Assembly (NCBI RefSeq): GCF_003522965.1 | Contig: NZ_CP031513.1 | Location: 1,240,001-1,304,000 of the forward strand | Origin: Bombilactobacillus bombi | Lineage (GTDB): Bacteria > Bacillota > Bacilli > Lactobacillales > Lactobacillaceae | DNA: 64,000 bases | Direction of reading: 5' to 3' | In this document: positions 16,232 to 25,745 of the stretch, piece after piece | How positions within the stretch are numbered: the first letter of the stretch is position 1 | Layout: each line of letters starts with the position of its first letter | Notes under the pieces: generated by a model | The model's database searches: none | What the model was told of the DNA's origin: nothing | Seen by the model: the letters and a program-made list of their open reading frames with translations, nothing else | Translations under genes and position numbers: made by a program

Positions 16232-18777
16232 TTAATTGATTTAAACAGTTCATACATCAATGATAATTCATAATCTGATATTTTAATATTATATTTCAAT
16301 TCAATTGGGCGAAAGACACTATGTGATACTTTAAAGAAATCTTGTTCTTCCATTTCTTTGACAACTATTGACTCATCAATTGTTTTTCTCACCATTAATC
16401 GTTCAATCATTAAAGAAATATGCATATATAAATTGAGTTTTACTTTTCCAGTTAGCTTCAGATGATAATAATTTTCATATTTGGTAATAACAGTTCCTAC
16501 TTCTTGAATAATTACTTCTGGATTCAAAAAACTTAATCGCTCACTAACACCCTTTAATGAGAAAAATTGCACTAATTCATCACTCAATTTTTCAATATTG
16601 TTTAATTGCAAATAAGGTGATAACCATTTTTTGAACTTTAACAAACCACTATTATCTAAAAGATCATAAACATTTAAATGAGAAAATAACTGTGCATCAT
16701 TTAATTCAATGGTAGTAAGGACAAATAATGTCTTGGAGAAAAATTTGAAATCATTACTAGCTATCTTTTCCTTTAATTGAGCATAATCTAATGAGATTAC
16801 TTGAATATTAGGTGGCAAATATTTTTGCATAATTTCTTTAATTTTCTCTGCTAAGCCCAATCCTGAAATACAAGAAATCAAAATATTGGCTGTCTGCGAC
16901 ACTCCTTCATAATATTTAACATCAATTGTATAGCTTTTTTCTGCATGCTCTGCAAGTTCTTTAAAAGATCGATTTTGCTGCATATTTAAGGCTAAATCTA
17001 AAGCTGTAACAGTAGTTAAGTTATTGACAACTAATAAATCTCCATTTAAATGTGACTTAATAGAAGTATATAGTTGACTTAAAGATCCCATATCAATCAT
17101 TAAAATAAAACCTTTTGTAGTATCAAAGTCATCTAATAACTTAATTGTTTCTTTAATGATAGAATCCACTCCAGTATCAATGGGCATATCTAGAGCATCA
17201 AAAAGATAGTTGCCACATAATGAATTAACTACAGTTTGAATACTAGTAGCTGTACTGTCACCATGAGCTACGATTAGTCCTCGTAACTGAACAGTTTCAT
17301 CAACGTAATCTTGCAGCATAATTGCTAAAATAACTATCAAACTTATTTGACTATTTTTATTAAGTATTGGTAATTTTTGATAAAAATGACGTGCCAAATG
17401 TAAAGAGCGCGGACATTGAAGTTGTAAATAATGAAACAACTGAGAATAATCAGCAATCTGAAAATGAAAATGCTGTCGATACAAAACATACATAAGAGGT
17501 TCTATATAGACTGCTGCTTTAAGCCCAAATTGGTGACAAATAATTCGTTGAAAAATCAAACGATGCTGTTGATGCTCGCTTGTTTGTAAAACCCATGATG
17601 GAATTTTTCCTTCTAGCTTAGTCAAACAATCATGAATTTTAGAAATTAATTTGTCCTGATCACTTGTAGAAAATGTTATTTGTAATTCTTCTAATTGATC
17701 TGTCAAAATATCATGTGCATATAACATTTTAGGCTCATTAGGATCAATAATTAAGTTTTCTAATTGACTAGTAGTCTTACTTATCTGTTCAAAGTAAAAA
17801 CTGCTCTGGTCAACATGTAAAATTGATTGCGATTTTTGTTCACGATAAGCAGTTGCACATCCTACCTTGATTAAATTTTTTAAATAACCAATATTTCCTG
17901 GATTATCAACCATTAATAATTGTTTAACAACTTCTCCTGAAATAACCATTGTCTTTTGAACTTGTTGGGCTTCTTGAAAAAACAAACTTTCTAGAATGCC
18001 TAATCGCTCATCTATGGGACGTTTAATATAATTGGGTAAATGTACAACAATTGGAATTCTTCGTTGAAATGTTGTTAACATTACTTGTTTAGGATCCTCA
18101 GTTGTTGCAAAAACCAATCTCACATTAGCATGACAGAGAGTTTTACTATCACCCATTCGATGGAAAGTTCCAGTATCCATAAACGTAAACAACTTTTCTT
18201 GATTTTCACTAGCAAGTTGATGTACTTCATCTAAAAACAAGTAACCACCATTTACTTGCTGTAATAATCCTAAATGATCTTCTGTGGCTCCTGTAAATGC
18301 ACCTTTAACATAACCAAATAAAATACTAGAAATTAATTCTGGATTATTGGCATAATCTGCACAATTTAATACTACATATGGTGCATTATGAGCGATTACA
18401 TGTTCATAACGGGCTTCTTCAACTATTTTTTGTGCTAGATAACTTTTTCCAACACCAGAATTTCCTGTGATTAAAATATTAATTCCTTTAGGTGGATATG
18501 ATACTGCGGTCTTACATTGATTAACAATCTTTTGTAAACTTCCTTTTGAACCAATAAAATTAGCAAAAGGCGACTGGTTATCTTCTATAGCAGATTTTTT
18601 ATAAGACCAAAGAACTGGATAATTTGGTATTTTTTTTATTATTTTGTCTTTAGCCAGTTGATTCAGATAATGACTTGTAATTGACCGCGATAAATTAAGC
18701 TTTTGTGCTAATGAATTAGTTGTTATAGAATCGACCTTAGTTAGTTCTTCTAATATTTTGGTTTGCGTATTATTCAT
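16228..18777 (-). CDS. levR: LevR-type sigma-54-dependent activator with PTS regulation domains
   Basis: 849 residues. An N-terminal winged-helix domain is followed by an AAA+ sigma-54 interaction domain with Walker A GNSGVGKS (about 105-112), the RNA-polymerase-contacting loop GAFTGA (about 159-164) and Walker B YLFLDEVH. The rest looks like PTS regulation domains flanking an EIIA-mannose-like domain (LRGLIVAHGDSTATS, near residue 500), as in Bacillus LevR. PTS phosphorylation of such domains couples activity to sugar supply. ATG 18777 is preferred because GAGG overlaps an earlier in-frame ATG. The partner promoter lies directly downstream, so this protein should drive the mannose-class PTS operon when RpoN is present. 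Confidence 0.92.
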   Translation of the reverse strand: MNNTQTKILEELTKVDSITTNSLAQKLNLSRSITSHYLNQLAKDKIIKKIPNYPVLWSYKKSAIEDNQSPFANFIGSKGSLQKIVNQCKTAVSYPPKGINILITGNSGVGKSYLAQKIVEEARYEHVIAHNAPYVVLNCADYANNPELISSILFGYVKGAFTGATEDHLGLLQQVNGGYLFLDEVHQLASENQEKLFTFMDTGTFHRMGDSKTLCHANVRLVFATTEDPKQVMLTTFQRRIPIVVHLPNYIKRPIDERLGILESLFFQEAQQVQKTMVISGEVVKQLLMVDNPGNIGYLKNLIKVGCATAYREQKSQSILHVDQSSFYFEQISKTTSQLENLIIDPNEPKMLYAHDILTDQLEELQITFSTSDQDKLISKIHDCLTKLEGKIPSWVLQTSEHQQHRLIFQRIICHQFGLKAAVYIEPLMYVLYRQHFHFQIADYSQLFHYLQLQCPRSLHLARHFYQKLPILNKNSQISLIVILAIMLQDYVDETVQLRGLIVAHGDSTATSIQTVVNSLCGNYLFDALDMPIDTGVDSIIKETIKLLDDFDTTKGFILMIDMGSLSQLYTSIKSHLNGDLLVVNNLTTVTALDLALNMQQNRSFKELAEHAEKSYTIDVKYYEGVSQTANILISCISGLGLAEKIKEIMQKYLPPNIQVISLDYAQLKEKIASNDFKFFSKTLFVLTTIELNDAQLFSHLNVYDLLDNSGLLKFKKWLSPYLQLNNIEKLSDELVQFFSLKGVSERLSFLNPEVIIQEVGTVITKYENYYHLKLTGKVKLNLYMHISLMIERLMVRKTIDESIVVKEMEEQDFFKVSHSVFRPIELKYNIKISDYELSLMYELFKSIK

Positions 18778-18842
18778 CATTATCCTCATATAATAATCCC
18801 ATTTTGCCTATAATTTAACTGTATATTATTATAACAAAGTAA

Positions 18843-18868
18843 AAGCGACCTTTTAAATCTGGTCGCTT
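18843..18868 (-). terminator. Hairpin terminator upstream of levR
   Basis: An 8-bp stem (AAGCGACC with GGTCGCTT) and a 10-base loop, followed on the minus strand by TTTT. It would stop transcripts arriving from the MFS gene or the decayed frame beside it. Confidence 0.6.
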
Positions 18869-18899
18869 CATTATTTATTATTTTGTAGGCAAAAATTAG

Positions 18900-19157
18900 C
18901 TTAAATTCCACAAGATTATATCAGTAGCCATAATTTGTTCGTCTGTAATTAATTTAATTGTCCATCATCAAACCCAAAATCAATTTAGGTTTATTAATCA
19001 CACTCTGAAAGTAACGTCCAGTAACTGTAAATAAGAAATATTAACCTGCCAATTTTTTAACATCAAAACCTAAATTTAATACTATTTCAACTTTATCAAT
19101 GTTAGAAAATTATTTTAAATCATCTGTGTAGTTAAACGTAAAGAAATCTGCCATCAT
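18900..19157 (-). pseudogene. Decayed small gene of unknown family
   Basis: From paired ATGs at 19157/19154 the minus strand reads MADFFTFNYTDDLK, then after stops IDKVEIVLNLGFDVKKLAG and YFQSVINKPKLILGLMMDN. The pieces stay largely in one frame broken by several stop codons, which looks like a recently dead gene. I cannot name the family. Confidence 0.4.
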
Positions 19158-19163
19158 TATAAT

Positions 19164-20363
19164 TTAAACTATTTTATCTTTCTGGGTATTCAAAGGTGGG
19201 TGATTAGTAATCATAATTCCATCAAAGCCCATTACAACTGCAATTACAGCATATATTAACATTACTGGGACCCAAGAATGCGTCCAACTATTAATCATTC
19301 CGCTAAACACTGGACCACAAGCAGCTAATAAATAACCTACTGATTGAGCAATACCAGAAATTTGAGCTGTTTCAATAACGGAACTAGTGCGTCTTTGAAA
19401 AAAGACCACGCACATACTAAAAGAAGCTCCAGCAGCTACACCTAATAAAATAGCAATTAAAACATTCCAGACAAAATTATGCCGACAAACCAACAGCAAA
19501 ATAGCACCAAAGCCAAATCCGCCGCCCATCAAACAACTAATAAAATACATCCCTGAACGCTTGCGGGCAATGATAGGTGTTAATAAAGAGAGCGGCATAC
19601 CACACAATTGAAAAATTGTCGCTAACAAGCCGCTTATTGTTGTGGAAAAACCGGTATTGGTCCAATAAACTGGCAACCACGTTAACATTGAATAATACAA
19701 TAGCGATTGTGCTCCAAAAAAGAAAATAATCATCCAAGTCAAAGGTATTTTTAATAATTGGCTATTGCCATGATTATGAGGAGTAACTTGCTGCTTAGCT
19801 TGCTTATGGGGTAATTGATGCACTGCCATTGCCCAAATCAGAAGTGCTACTACGCCAAACAAGGAAATTACTGCCATTGCACCAACTAATCCTATCTGTT
19901 GTGCTAACGGCGCAGATGTTCCAGTTCCAATAGAAGCGATAAAACCCATCATAAAAGTATATAAACTAGTTAAAATAACTGTTTTGTGGGGAAAATATTC
20001 TTGAATCACTGCAGGCAATAAAACATTGCCTCCCGAGATTCCCACCCCAACAATCAGTGTTGCTCCTAGTAAAAACCATTTATTGGGCAAAATCCGCAGG
20101 TAACATCCCACAACTAACGTCACTAAAGTTCCTAACAATACTTGCGCATTTCCCTTTTTAATACCTAAATTCGCAATCGTTGGCGATAACAAAGCAAAAA
20201 CAATTAAAGGAATTGTGGTCAACAAGCCACTCATACTAGTAGACAAACCTAGATTATTTTTGAGCCACGGAACCAAAGGCGGCATCATTGTAATCGGTAG
20301 ACGTAAATTGGCCGCAATGAAAAGAATCCCGGCTGCCAACCAATAATAAGTTCTTTTTTGCAC
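19164..20363 (-). CDS. MFS transporter, cyanate-permease (CynX/NimT)-like
   Basis: About 399 residues with twelve predicted membrane segments. The first is FIAANLRLPITMMPPLVPWL, and the LRLPIT and PPLVP pattern with a following GLSTSMSGLLTTIPL is characteristic of the CynX/NimT branch of major facilitator proteins. Members move cyanate, nitroimidazole-like or other small molecules, so the substrate here is unknown. The start is uncertain: GTG at 20363 lies 11 bases after a weak GAGAAAG site, and a longer TTG-initiated version from 20405 is possible. It stands alone between two minus-strand units. Confidence 0.75.
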   Translation of the reverse strand: MQKRTYYWLAAGILFIAANLRLPITMMPPLVPWLKNNLGLSTSMSGLLTTIPLIVFALLSPTIANLGIKKGNAQVLLGTLVTLVVGCYLRILPNKWFLLGATLIVGVGISGGNVLLPAVIQEYFPHKTVILTSLYTFMMGFIASIGTGTSAPLAQQIGLVGAMAVISLFGVVALLIWAMAVHQLPHKQAKQQVTPHNHGNSQLLKIPLTWMIIFFFGAQSLLYYSMLTWLPVYWTNTGFSTTISGLLATIFQLCGMPLSLLTPIIARKRSGMYFISCLMGGGFGFGAILLLVCRHNFVWNVLIAILLGVAAGASFSMCVVFFQRRTSSVIETAQISGIAQSVGYLLAACGPVFSGMINSWTHSWVPVMLIYAVIAVVMGFDGIMITNHPPLNTQKDKIV

Positions 20364-20451
20364 ACAAACACATTCTTTCTCAACAAAATTAAACACAATT
20401 ATCAATTTTACTAAAAATAACCCCCACTAGGCAAATAAATTGTTTCTCATC

Positions 20452-20479
20452 AAAAAAGCTGACGTAGATACGTCAGCTT
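20452..20479 (-). terminator. Terminator after the ASCH-domain gene
   Basis: A perfect 10-bp stem (AAGCTGACGT, 20456-20465, with 20470-20479) and a 4-base loop, followed on the minus strand by six T residues. The stop of the ASCH gene overlaps the stem. Confidence 0.88.
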
Positions 20480-20975
20480 AATTTACTGTCCAATGATTTA
20501 TTTGTTTAGCGTTACATGGCTGTTGCAACAAAAAATTGCGAATTTTTAGTTTGTCATACTTATCTAAGAATAGGTAGGATCGAGGTACGGTGAATTTGCC
20601 AAATTGATTCCGTAATTGGGTTAATGCTATTCTAGGAAATTGGTAAACTTCCAAAATGGGAATCGCGTAACCGACATTTTTAGTGGCGAAATATTTTTGA
20701 ACCATTTCTTGATTATCAACGACACCTAATGCTGTCAAAGCTTGCACAGACCCAACAAGCGGCTGCGCACACTGGATAAAAAGTTCTAAACCACCATTTT
20801 TACCAGTTAAATAAACAAACGCTTGAAATTTATCTTTGAAAAACCGACGTCGATATTCAATAATCTTGTTTCCACTTAAAATACTGGGAGCAATATCGGC
20901 ATGTAAAGATAATAATAACGTCGGCAAATCAGGATGCCAAACTTGCTTGATAGTTGCAGGTAGACTTATTGCCAT
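20478..20975 (-). CDS. ASCH/PUA-like domain protein
   Basis: 165 residues. The segment LLSLHADIAPSILSGNKIIEYRRRFF (read here in short form) matches the start of ASCH domains, where a lysine/glutamate/arginine cluster follows a GxK motif. ASCH proteins have a PUA-like fold and are thought to bind RNA or modified nucleotides. The ATG overlaps the end of the HelD-type gene by 10 bases, so the two are co-translated. Nothing in the sequence fixes its role; a link to transcription or RNA handling is inferred only from that neighbour. Confidence 0.65.
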   Translation of the reverse strand: MAISLPATIKQVWHPDLPTLLLSLHADIAPSILSGNKIIEYRRRFFKDKFQAFVYLTGKNGGLELFIQCAQPLVGSVQALTALGVVDNQEMVQKYFATKNVGYAIPILEVYQFPRIALTQLRNQFGKFTVPRSYLFLDKYDKLKIRNFLLQQPCNAKQINHWTVN

Positions 20976-23254
20976 TGGGCTAAATCTTTCGGAACAGCTG
21001 CAATAATTGGATCTAATTGTTGGTTGGCAATAATACTTAAGCGATGCATGGCCCGCGAAGTAATTGTATAAATCAATTGTTGGTCCTGGTTAGTAAATTG
21101 ACCAGCGGTAGCATTCCACATAATGACAGCATCAAATTCTAACCCCTTGGCTAAGTACGCCGGAATGACTAAATCACCTGTGGCCAACCGTTGATTTTCC
21201 GACTTAATTAAAGTTACAGGAACATGTTGTTGCAGTTGTTGTTGTAATTGTTGTGCTTGGGATAAGTCTTTGGTAATAATCGCAGTGGCATAATTTTGTT
21301 GCTGATTAGCTCGTAATTGTTCACGTGTAGCTTGCAACATTTGTTCAGCAGAAGCTGATACTTTAATATTGGGTAAATCACCTGGTCGGTTGAAAGGAAT
21401 AATTTTCTCACCCACAGTTAATAAATGTTTAGTAAATTCCGTGATTTGCTTTGTAGATCGATAAGAATGCGTGAGTTGAATAACACGTGTTTTTTCAGAA
21501 TCAAATAAACGAGTAATTTCTTTTAAAAGTGTTTGTGAGTTATCATGAGTCAAAATAGCCTGATTCAAATCACCCAACATTGTATAGCGAGCACGCGGAA
21601 AATTGTACTGCAGATAGGCTAGTTGGAATGGCGTATAATCTTGAATTTCATCAATAAAAACAAATTTCATTGTTAAATCACCATGATGTCCAGTAAGCAA
21701 ATCATATAAATACAGATATGGTGAAATATTAGCTAACGAAATTTTGTGTTGTGACCAATCTGCTGCAAATTGAGCTACAAAATTTTGCCATTGTGCATCA
21801 CTAACTTGGTATTTGGTCAATGGCAGCAGTTGCGGCACAACTTTTAAAAATTCATAATATGTGGCAGCAATATTAATAAAACTATTATGTCGAATTTTTT
21901 TAACCACTGGACGCAAAGCATTGGTAACAATTTTGCGGGCTAAGAATTTAGTTTCATCATCACTATTTTTAAATTCTTGATCTGGGTAATCATACATTTG
22001 GCGTAATTCTTCTTGACTTAAATTTTGAATTTGTTCTTGAACCCATTTTTTACGCATTTCACTACTAATCTTACGTTGCACTATCTTGATTAATGCTTCT
22101 TTAGTACCATCAATTCGATTTAACAGGGTATATTGTGGGCCAAAACCATAATAAATATTGGCAATTTGCGCACGCGAAATCAAAACCTGTTTGCGAAAAT
22201 ACAAATTGCGGAAGTGAACTCCCCCTTGCTGAAGTTGCTGGGCATAACTAGTGACTAACTTGAAAAAAGCTAAATCACTGACAAAGCGAGTCGCAGGCGT
22301 AATCGTATCTTGTTGAATGGCTTCGAATTGTTCATATAAATCTTGGACTTGCACTTTAGGTAACCGACGGGCTACATACTGCAAATAAGTCATCTGCACC
22401 ATGTTTTGCTCACCCATTTCGGGCAAAACTTGACTGACATAATCGTTAAAGAGCATATTAGGAGAAAACATTACTACTTGACCAGAAGTTAACTTTTTAC
22501 GATAACGATATAATAAATAAGCCACTCGCTGCATAATCGCTGAAGTTTTCCCCGAGCCCGCTGCACCTTGCACAAATAATAAATCAGACCTAGTATCACG
22601 AATAATCTGGTTTTGCTCTTGTTGAATGGTCGTTACAATACCCTGCATTTGCGTAGAAGCATTGTGACTCAGGGCAGTCAATAACATTTGATCACCAATA
22701 GTTTCCTGTGTATCAAATAGTGAAACAATCTGACCCTCTTCAATAATAAATTGTCGCTTTAGTGATACCTCAACAACTTGCTCTCCATCAGGAGTTTGAT
22801 AGGTTACTTGGCCTAAATTGCCATCATAATAAATTGAAGAAATTGGTGCTCGCCAATCATAAATCAAGAAATGATTTTGTGCATCTGTAAACGAGGCCAA
22901 ACCAATATAAATCGTTTCTGGATGTCCGCTAGGTAATTCTCGAAAATCAATCCTGGCGAAATAAGGATTTTTTTCTAATTTTTGTAAAACACTTAATTGT
23001 TGTTGTGATCTTTGCCAAGCGTTATTCCGTTCTGCCAGCATTTGTTGCTGTTGATGAATTGACAAAGCACCCGCTATGGAAATCGAATCATCACCGGCGC
23101 CAATGTGGACATCATCACCAAAGGTACGATTAATATCATCAATATCTGCTTTGGCATTAGTAATACTACGAGCTAATTTTTGTTCAGCACGTTTAATTTG
23201 GTCAATAATTGCATTTAAATGTTGCTGTTCTTGTCGCTTATCTTTTTCTGCCAT
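20966..23254 (-). CDS. helD: HelD-type RNA polymerase-recycling ATPase (UvrD-like)
   Basis: 762 residues, close to the 774 of Bacillus subtilis HelD. It has an N-terminal helical arm (residues 1-95), the family stretch YFARIDF then IYIGLASF and YDWRAPISSIYYDG (residues 99-144), Walker A GAAGSGKT at 230-237, a Walker B region FIDEIQDYTPFQ and a C-terminal superfamily 1 helicase lobe. The YDWRAPISS motif distinguishes HelD from UvrD/PcrA. HelD pries stalled RNA polymerase from DNA and recycles it. It is first in a two-gene unit with the ASCH protein. Confidence 0.9.
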   Translation of the reverse strand: MAEKDKRQEQQHLNAIIDQIKRAEQKLARSITNAKADIDDINRTFGDDVHIGAGDDSISIAGALSIHQQQQMLAERNNAWQRSQQQLSVLQKLEKNPYFARIDFRELPSGHPETIYIGLASFTDAQNHFLIYDWRAPISSIYYDGNLGQVTYQTPDGEQVVEVSLKRQFIIEEGQIVSLFDTQETIGDQMLLTALSHNASTQMQGIVTTIQQEQNQIIRDTRSDLLFVQGAAGSGKTSAIMQRVAYLLYRYRKKLTSGQVVMFSPNMLFNDYVSQVLPEMGEQNMVQMTYLQYVARRLPKVQVQDLYEQFEAIQQDTITPATRFVSDLAFFKLVTSYAQQLQQGGVHFRNLYFRKQVLISRAQIANIYYGFGPQYTLLNRIDGTKEALIKIVQRKISSEMRKKWVQEQIQNLSQEELRQMYDYPDQEFKNSDDETKFLARKIVTNALRPVVKKIRHNSFINIAATYYEFLKVVPQLLPLTKYQVSDAQWQNFVAQFAADWSQHKISLANISPYLYLYDLLTGHHGDLTMKFVFIDEIQDYTPFQLAYLQYNFPRARYTMLGDLNQAILTHDNSQTLLKEITRLFDSEKTRVIQLTHSYRSTKQITEFTKHLLTVGEKIIPFNRPGDLPNIKVSASAEQMLQATREQLRANQQQNYATAIITKDLSQAQQLQQQLQQHVPVTLIKSENQRLATGDLVIPAYLAKGLEFDAVIMWNATAGQFTNQDQQLIYTITSRAMHRLSIIANQQLDPIIAAVPKDLAQWQ

Positions 23255-23400
23255 GAACTATCACTCCAGGCTTTCTCCAATATTAACGAAATATTTTAGC
23301 ACAACTTAGGTTTAATTAATAGTAATATACAGCCATGATAATTAATTACTATCAGAATAATCTTTGGTCTACAATAAAACTCTATAAACTCAGTCATATT

Positions 23401-23434
23401 AAAAAACTAGAGCATATTTTGCTCTAGTTTTTTT
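23401..23434. terminator. Bidirectional terminator after the ABC export operon
   Basis: Stem ACTAGAGCA with TGCTCTAGT, flanked by A and T runs on both sides, so it can stop transcription in either direction. It ends the GntR/ABC operon reading leftwards. Confidence 0.85.
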
Positions 23435-23459
23435 AATATGCTTGATACATTATCCGATT

Positions 23460-24230
23460 TTAGCGAATAGTTTCCACACCATGTAGAAGTGCCATATTTG
23501 TAGAGCCTGAAATAATAATTAATCCGGTTAAGAACAAATCCATATTCCAAACTGAACGGGCACCACTAACAAAATTACCATTTACAATAGAAACCCCCAC
23601 ACTGAAAACATTAGAAATGACATAAATAACTATGACAATCACCACAATATAAACCAATACTCGTACTACTCTTTGAGCACCTCCAGGAATATAACTTAGA
23701 AAAATAGTACTGATATAATCAATTAAATGCACTAGTAAAATAATCAAAATTGGTGATAACAAGGTCAAAATGAGACCACTGGCTGTTGCACTAATCACTG
23801 GTCCATTGACTAAGACATGCCAAGATAAGCCATTAATTGACGCATCAGGTGTTGTGAAATATGCCAACCAAAAACTCAAAAGCAAAAGCACCAGATGGAT
23901 AAACTGTACAACAATCAAGCCTACCCAAGAACTACAAATATCAGCTAAATATAACTTATTTCCAGAAATGGGAATTAATCGAAAACGATTGCTCTTCATT
24001 AAATTTTTAGAAGAGATAATCAAACGCACCAGATAAATAAACATAAATACCATAGACCAACCTGCAATATTAGCCATTAAACTAACTGACCATGCTTGAC
24101 GGGCATCTATTGAAAACATACTAAAAACAAAAGAGACAGCTACAACCAAAAGATAAATCAAAAACGTTTGCGTCAACATCCATAATTGAGCCTGTAACGT
24201 CGCTTTAAACACTCGTGAAAATTTCGTCAT
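23460..24230 (-). CDS. ABC-2-type membrane protein (second permease of pair)
   Basis: 256 residues with about six membrane segments. It begins MTKFSRVFKATLQAQ, like its upstream paralogue (MTKFTQTLKATVQSR). It shares the soluble RFRLIPIS-x-KLYLAD loop and the end MALLHGVETIR. The pair arose by tandem duplication. Together with the ATPase they should form a heterodimeric exporter or a lantibiotic/cell-wall-stress type ABC system as in ytr operons; no substrate can be read from sequence. Confidence 0.72.
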   Translation of the reverse strand: MTKFSRVFKATLQAQLWMLTQTFLIYLLVVAVSFVFSMFSIDARQAWSVSLMANIAGWSMVFMFIYLVRLIISSKNLMKSNRFRLIPISGNKLYLADICSSWVGLIVVQFIHLVLLLLSFWLAYFTTPDASINGLSWHVLVNGPVISATASGLILTLLSPILIILLVHLIDYISTIFLSYIPGGAQRVVRVLVYIVVIVIVIYVISNVFSVGVSIVNGNFVSGARSVWNMDLFLTGLIIISGSTNMALLHGVETIR

Positions 24231-24268
24231 TTCATCCTCTCCTCCTCAAATACGTTGTCTGGTACTTA

Positions 24269-25039
24269 TTAACGGATAGTTTCCACATTACGCAAAAGAT
24301 AAATATTAATAACACCAATGACAATAATAAAACTACCTACAATACCATTGGTTAACCAAATAGCTCCCGACTCTTGTGCTAGAGTGCCTGTATAAAATGA
24401 AACTAAGACTTTACCTAAATTAAAAATTATATAAATCGTCAAAGCAATGACAATAATATAAATAATCACTTTAATAAATTTTTGTGCCCCACCTGGGATA
24501 TAATTCAAAATCACTGTGCTAATAAAATCAACCAAATGAACTAATAAAATCAATAAAATGGGCGATAATAAACTCAATACATCACTACCAATATCGCCTG
24601 CACTGATATTATTGTATTGAAACCCAGCTTTAAAACTGGCCCCAAAACTATTACTAGGCAAGGTAAACCACATAATACCCAATGAAATGATTATAAAAAT
24701 TGCCTGCATAATATGTGCATAAATAAAACTAATTAAAGAACTTAAATTATCAGCCAAGTATAATTTGGTTTCGGAAACCGGAATCAGACGAAATCTATTA
24801 CTTCGAAGGTCATTACGCGAAGTCCAAGCTATCTTGATTAAAATAGCAATCGCAAAAATCATAAGCCATAGCACTACGTTAATAAATAAACTTAATGACC
24901 AATACTTGCGGGCTTCTCCAAAAAACATCGTAAAAATAAAAGAAACTGCAATCACTGCCACATTCAAAACCAATAAACGTGTTACCATTTTAATGCGGCT
25001 TTGAACTGTAGCTTTCAGGGTTTGGGTAAACTTAGTCAT
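24269..25039 (-). CDS. ABC-2-type membrane protein (first permease of pair)
   Basis: 256 residues with about six membrane segments, a hydrophilic RFRLIPVSETKLYLAD loop near residue 75 and the end IYLLRNVETIR. ATG 25039 is chosen because it matches the start of the paralogue and overlaps the ATPase stop by 8 bases, as expected for coupled translation; the longer frame would overlap the ATPase much further. See the paralogue at 23460-24230 for the pairing. Confidence 0.74.
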   Translation of the reverse strand: MTKFTQTLKATVQSRIKMVTRLLVLNVAVIAVSFIFTMFFGEARKYWSLSLFINVVLWLMIFAIAILIKIAWTSRNDLRSNRFRLIPVSETKLYLADNLSSLISFIYAHIMQAIFIIISLGIMWFTLPSNSFGASFKAGFQYNNISAGDIGSDVLSLLSPILLILLVHLVDFISTVILNYIPGGAQKFIKVIIYIIVIALTIYIIFNLGKVLVSFYTGTLAQESGAIWLTNGIVGSFIIVIGVINIYLLRNVETIR

Positions 25040-25745
25040 AGTCCTCATCCTCTGCATATAAACTTTCAAAGTAATCTTCAATTGATAGATGTTCTTGCTC
25101 TAAAATATCATCCGTCGAGCGGTGTTCTAAAATAGTTTGATCCTTAATAATAATTAATTCGTCCAAGATATGCGCAATTTCTTCCAAATGGTGACTACTA
25201 ATAATAATAGTTGCCTCTTCGGAAACCCAATTTAACATTCCTTGAATGATTTGCTTACGACTCATCACATCAATACCACTAAACGGCTCATCTAATAAGT
25301 ACAATGATGCTTGACGGGCTAAGGTCAAAGCAATTGTTAGGCGCTCTTTTGTCCCTTTGGACAAAATTGCTAACCGCTCATCAGTTTTTAATTTTAAAAA
25401 TTTTGCTAATTCTTGATAACGTTCCAGGGAAAAGTCTGGATAAACAGTTTGATAGAAAAACACGACATCATGAATAGTTGTCTGTCGACTAAATCCTAAA
25501 AGTTCATCAGAATAACTTACTACGGCCTTTTTAGCAACTTCAGAAGCTGAACCATTGACAGAAATTTCACCTTGATAATTTTTAGCCACACCAGCAATCA
25601 GGCGCATTAAAGTCGTTTTCCCAGCACCATTGGCTCCTGCTAAACCAACAAAATGTCCTGCAGAAAGAGTTAAATTAACATCATGAAGAATAGTTTTATT
25701 ATTTTTTCGATAGGTTAAGTTATTTATTTGCACTAGATTGGTCAT
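25032..25745 (-). CDS. ABC transporter ATP-binding protein
   Basis: 237 residues. Walker A GANGAGKTTL (about residue 37), a signature in the divergent form LSKGTKERL instead of LSGGQ, and Walker B LYLLDEPFSGID are all visible. The LSKG form is shared with YtrB-like ATPases. It overlaps the GntR gene upstream by 26 bases and the permease downstream by 8, so it belongs to a tight four-gene operon. It powers the two ABC-2 membrane proteins. Confidence 0.88.
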   Translation of the reverse strand: MTNLVQINNLTYRKNNKTILHDVNLTLSAGHFVGLAGANGAGKTTLMRLIAGVAKNYQGEISVNGSASEVAKKAVVSYSDELLGFSRQTTIHDVVFFYQTVYPDFSLERYQELAKFLKLKTDERLAILSKGTKERLTIALTLARQASLYLLDEPFSGIDVMSRKQIIQGMLNWVSEEATIIISSHHLEEIAHILDELIIIKDQTILEHRSTDDILEQEHLSIEDYFESLYAEDEDYD

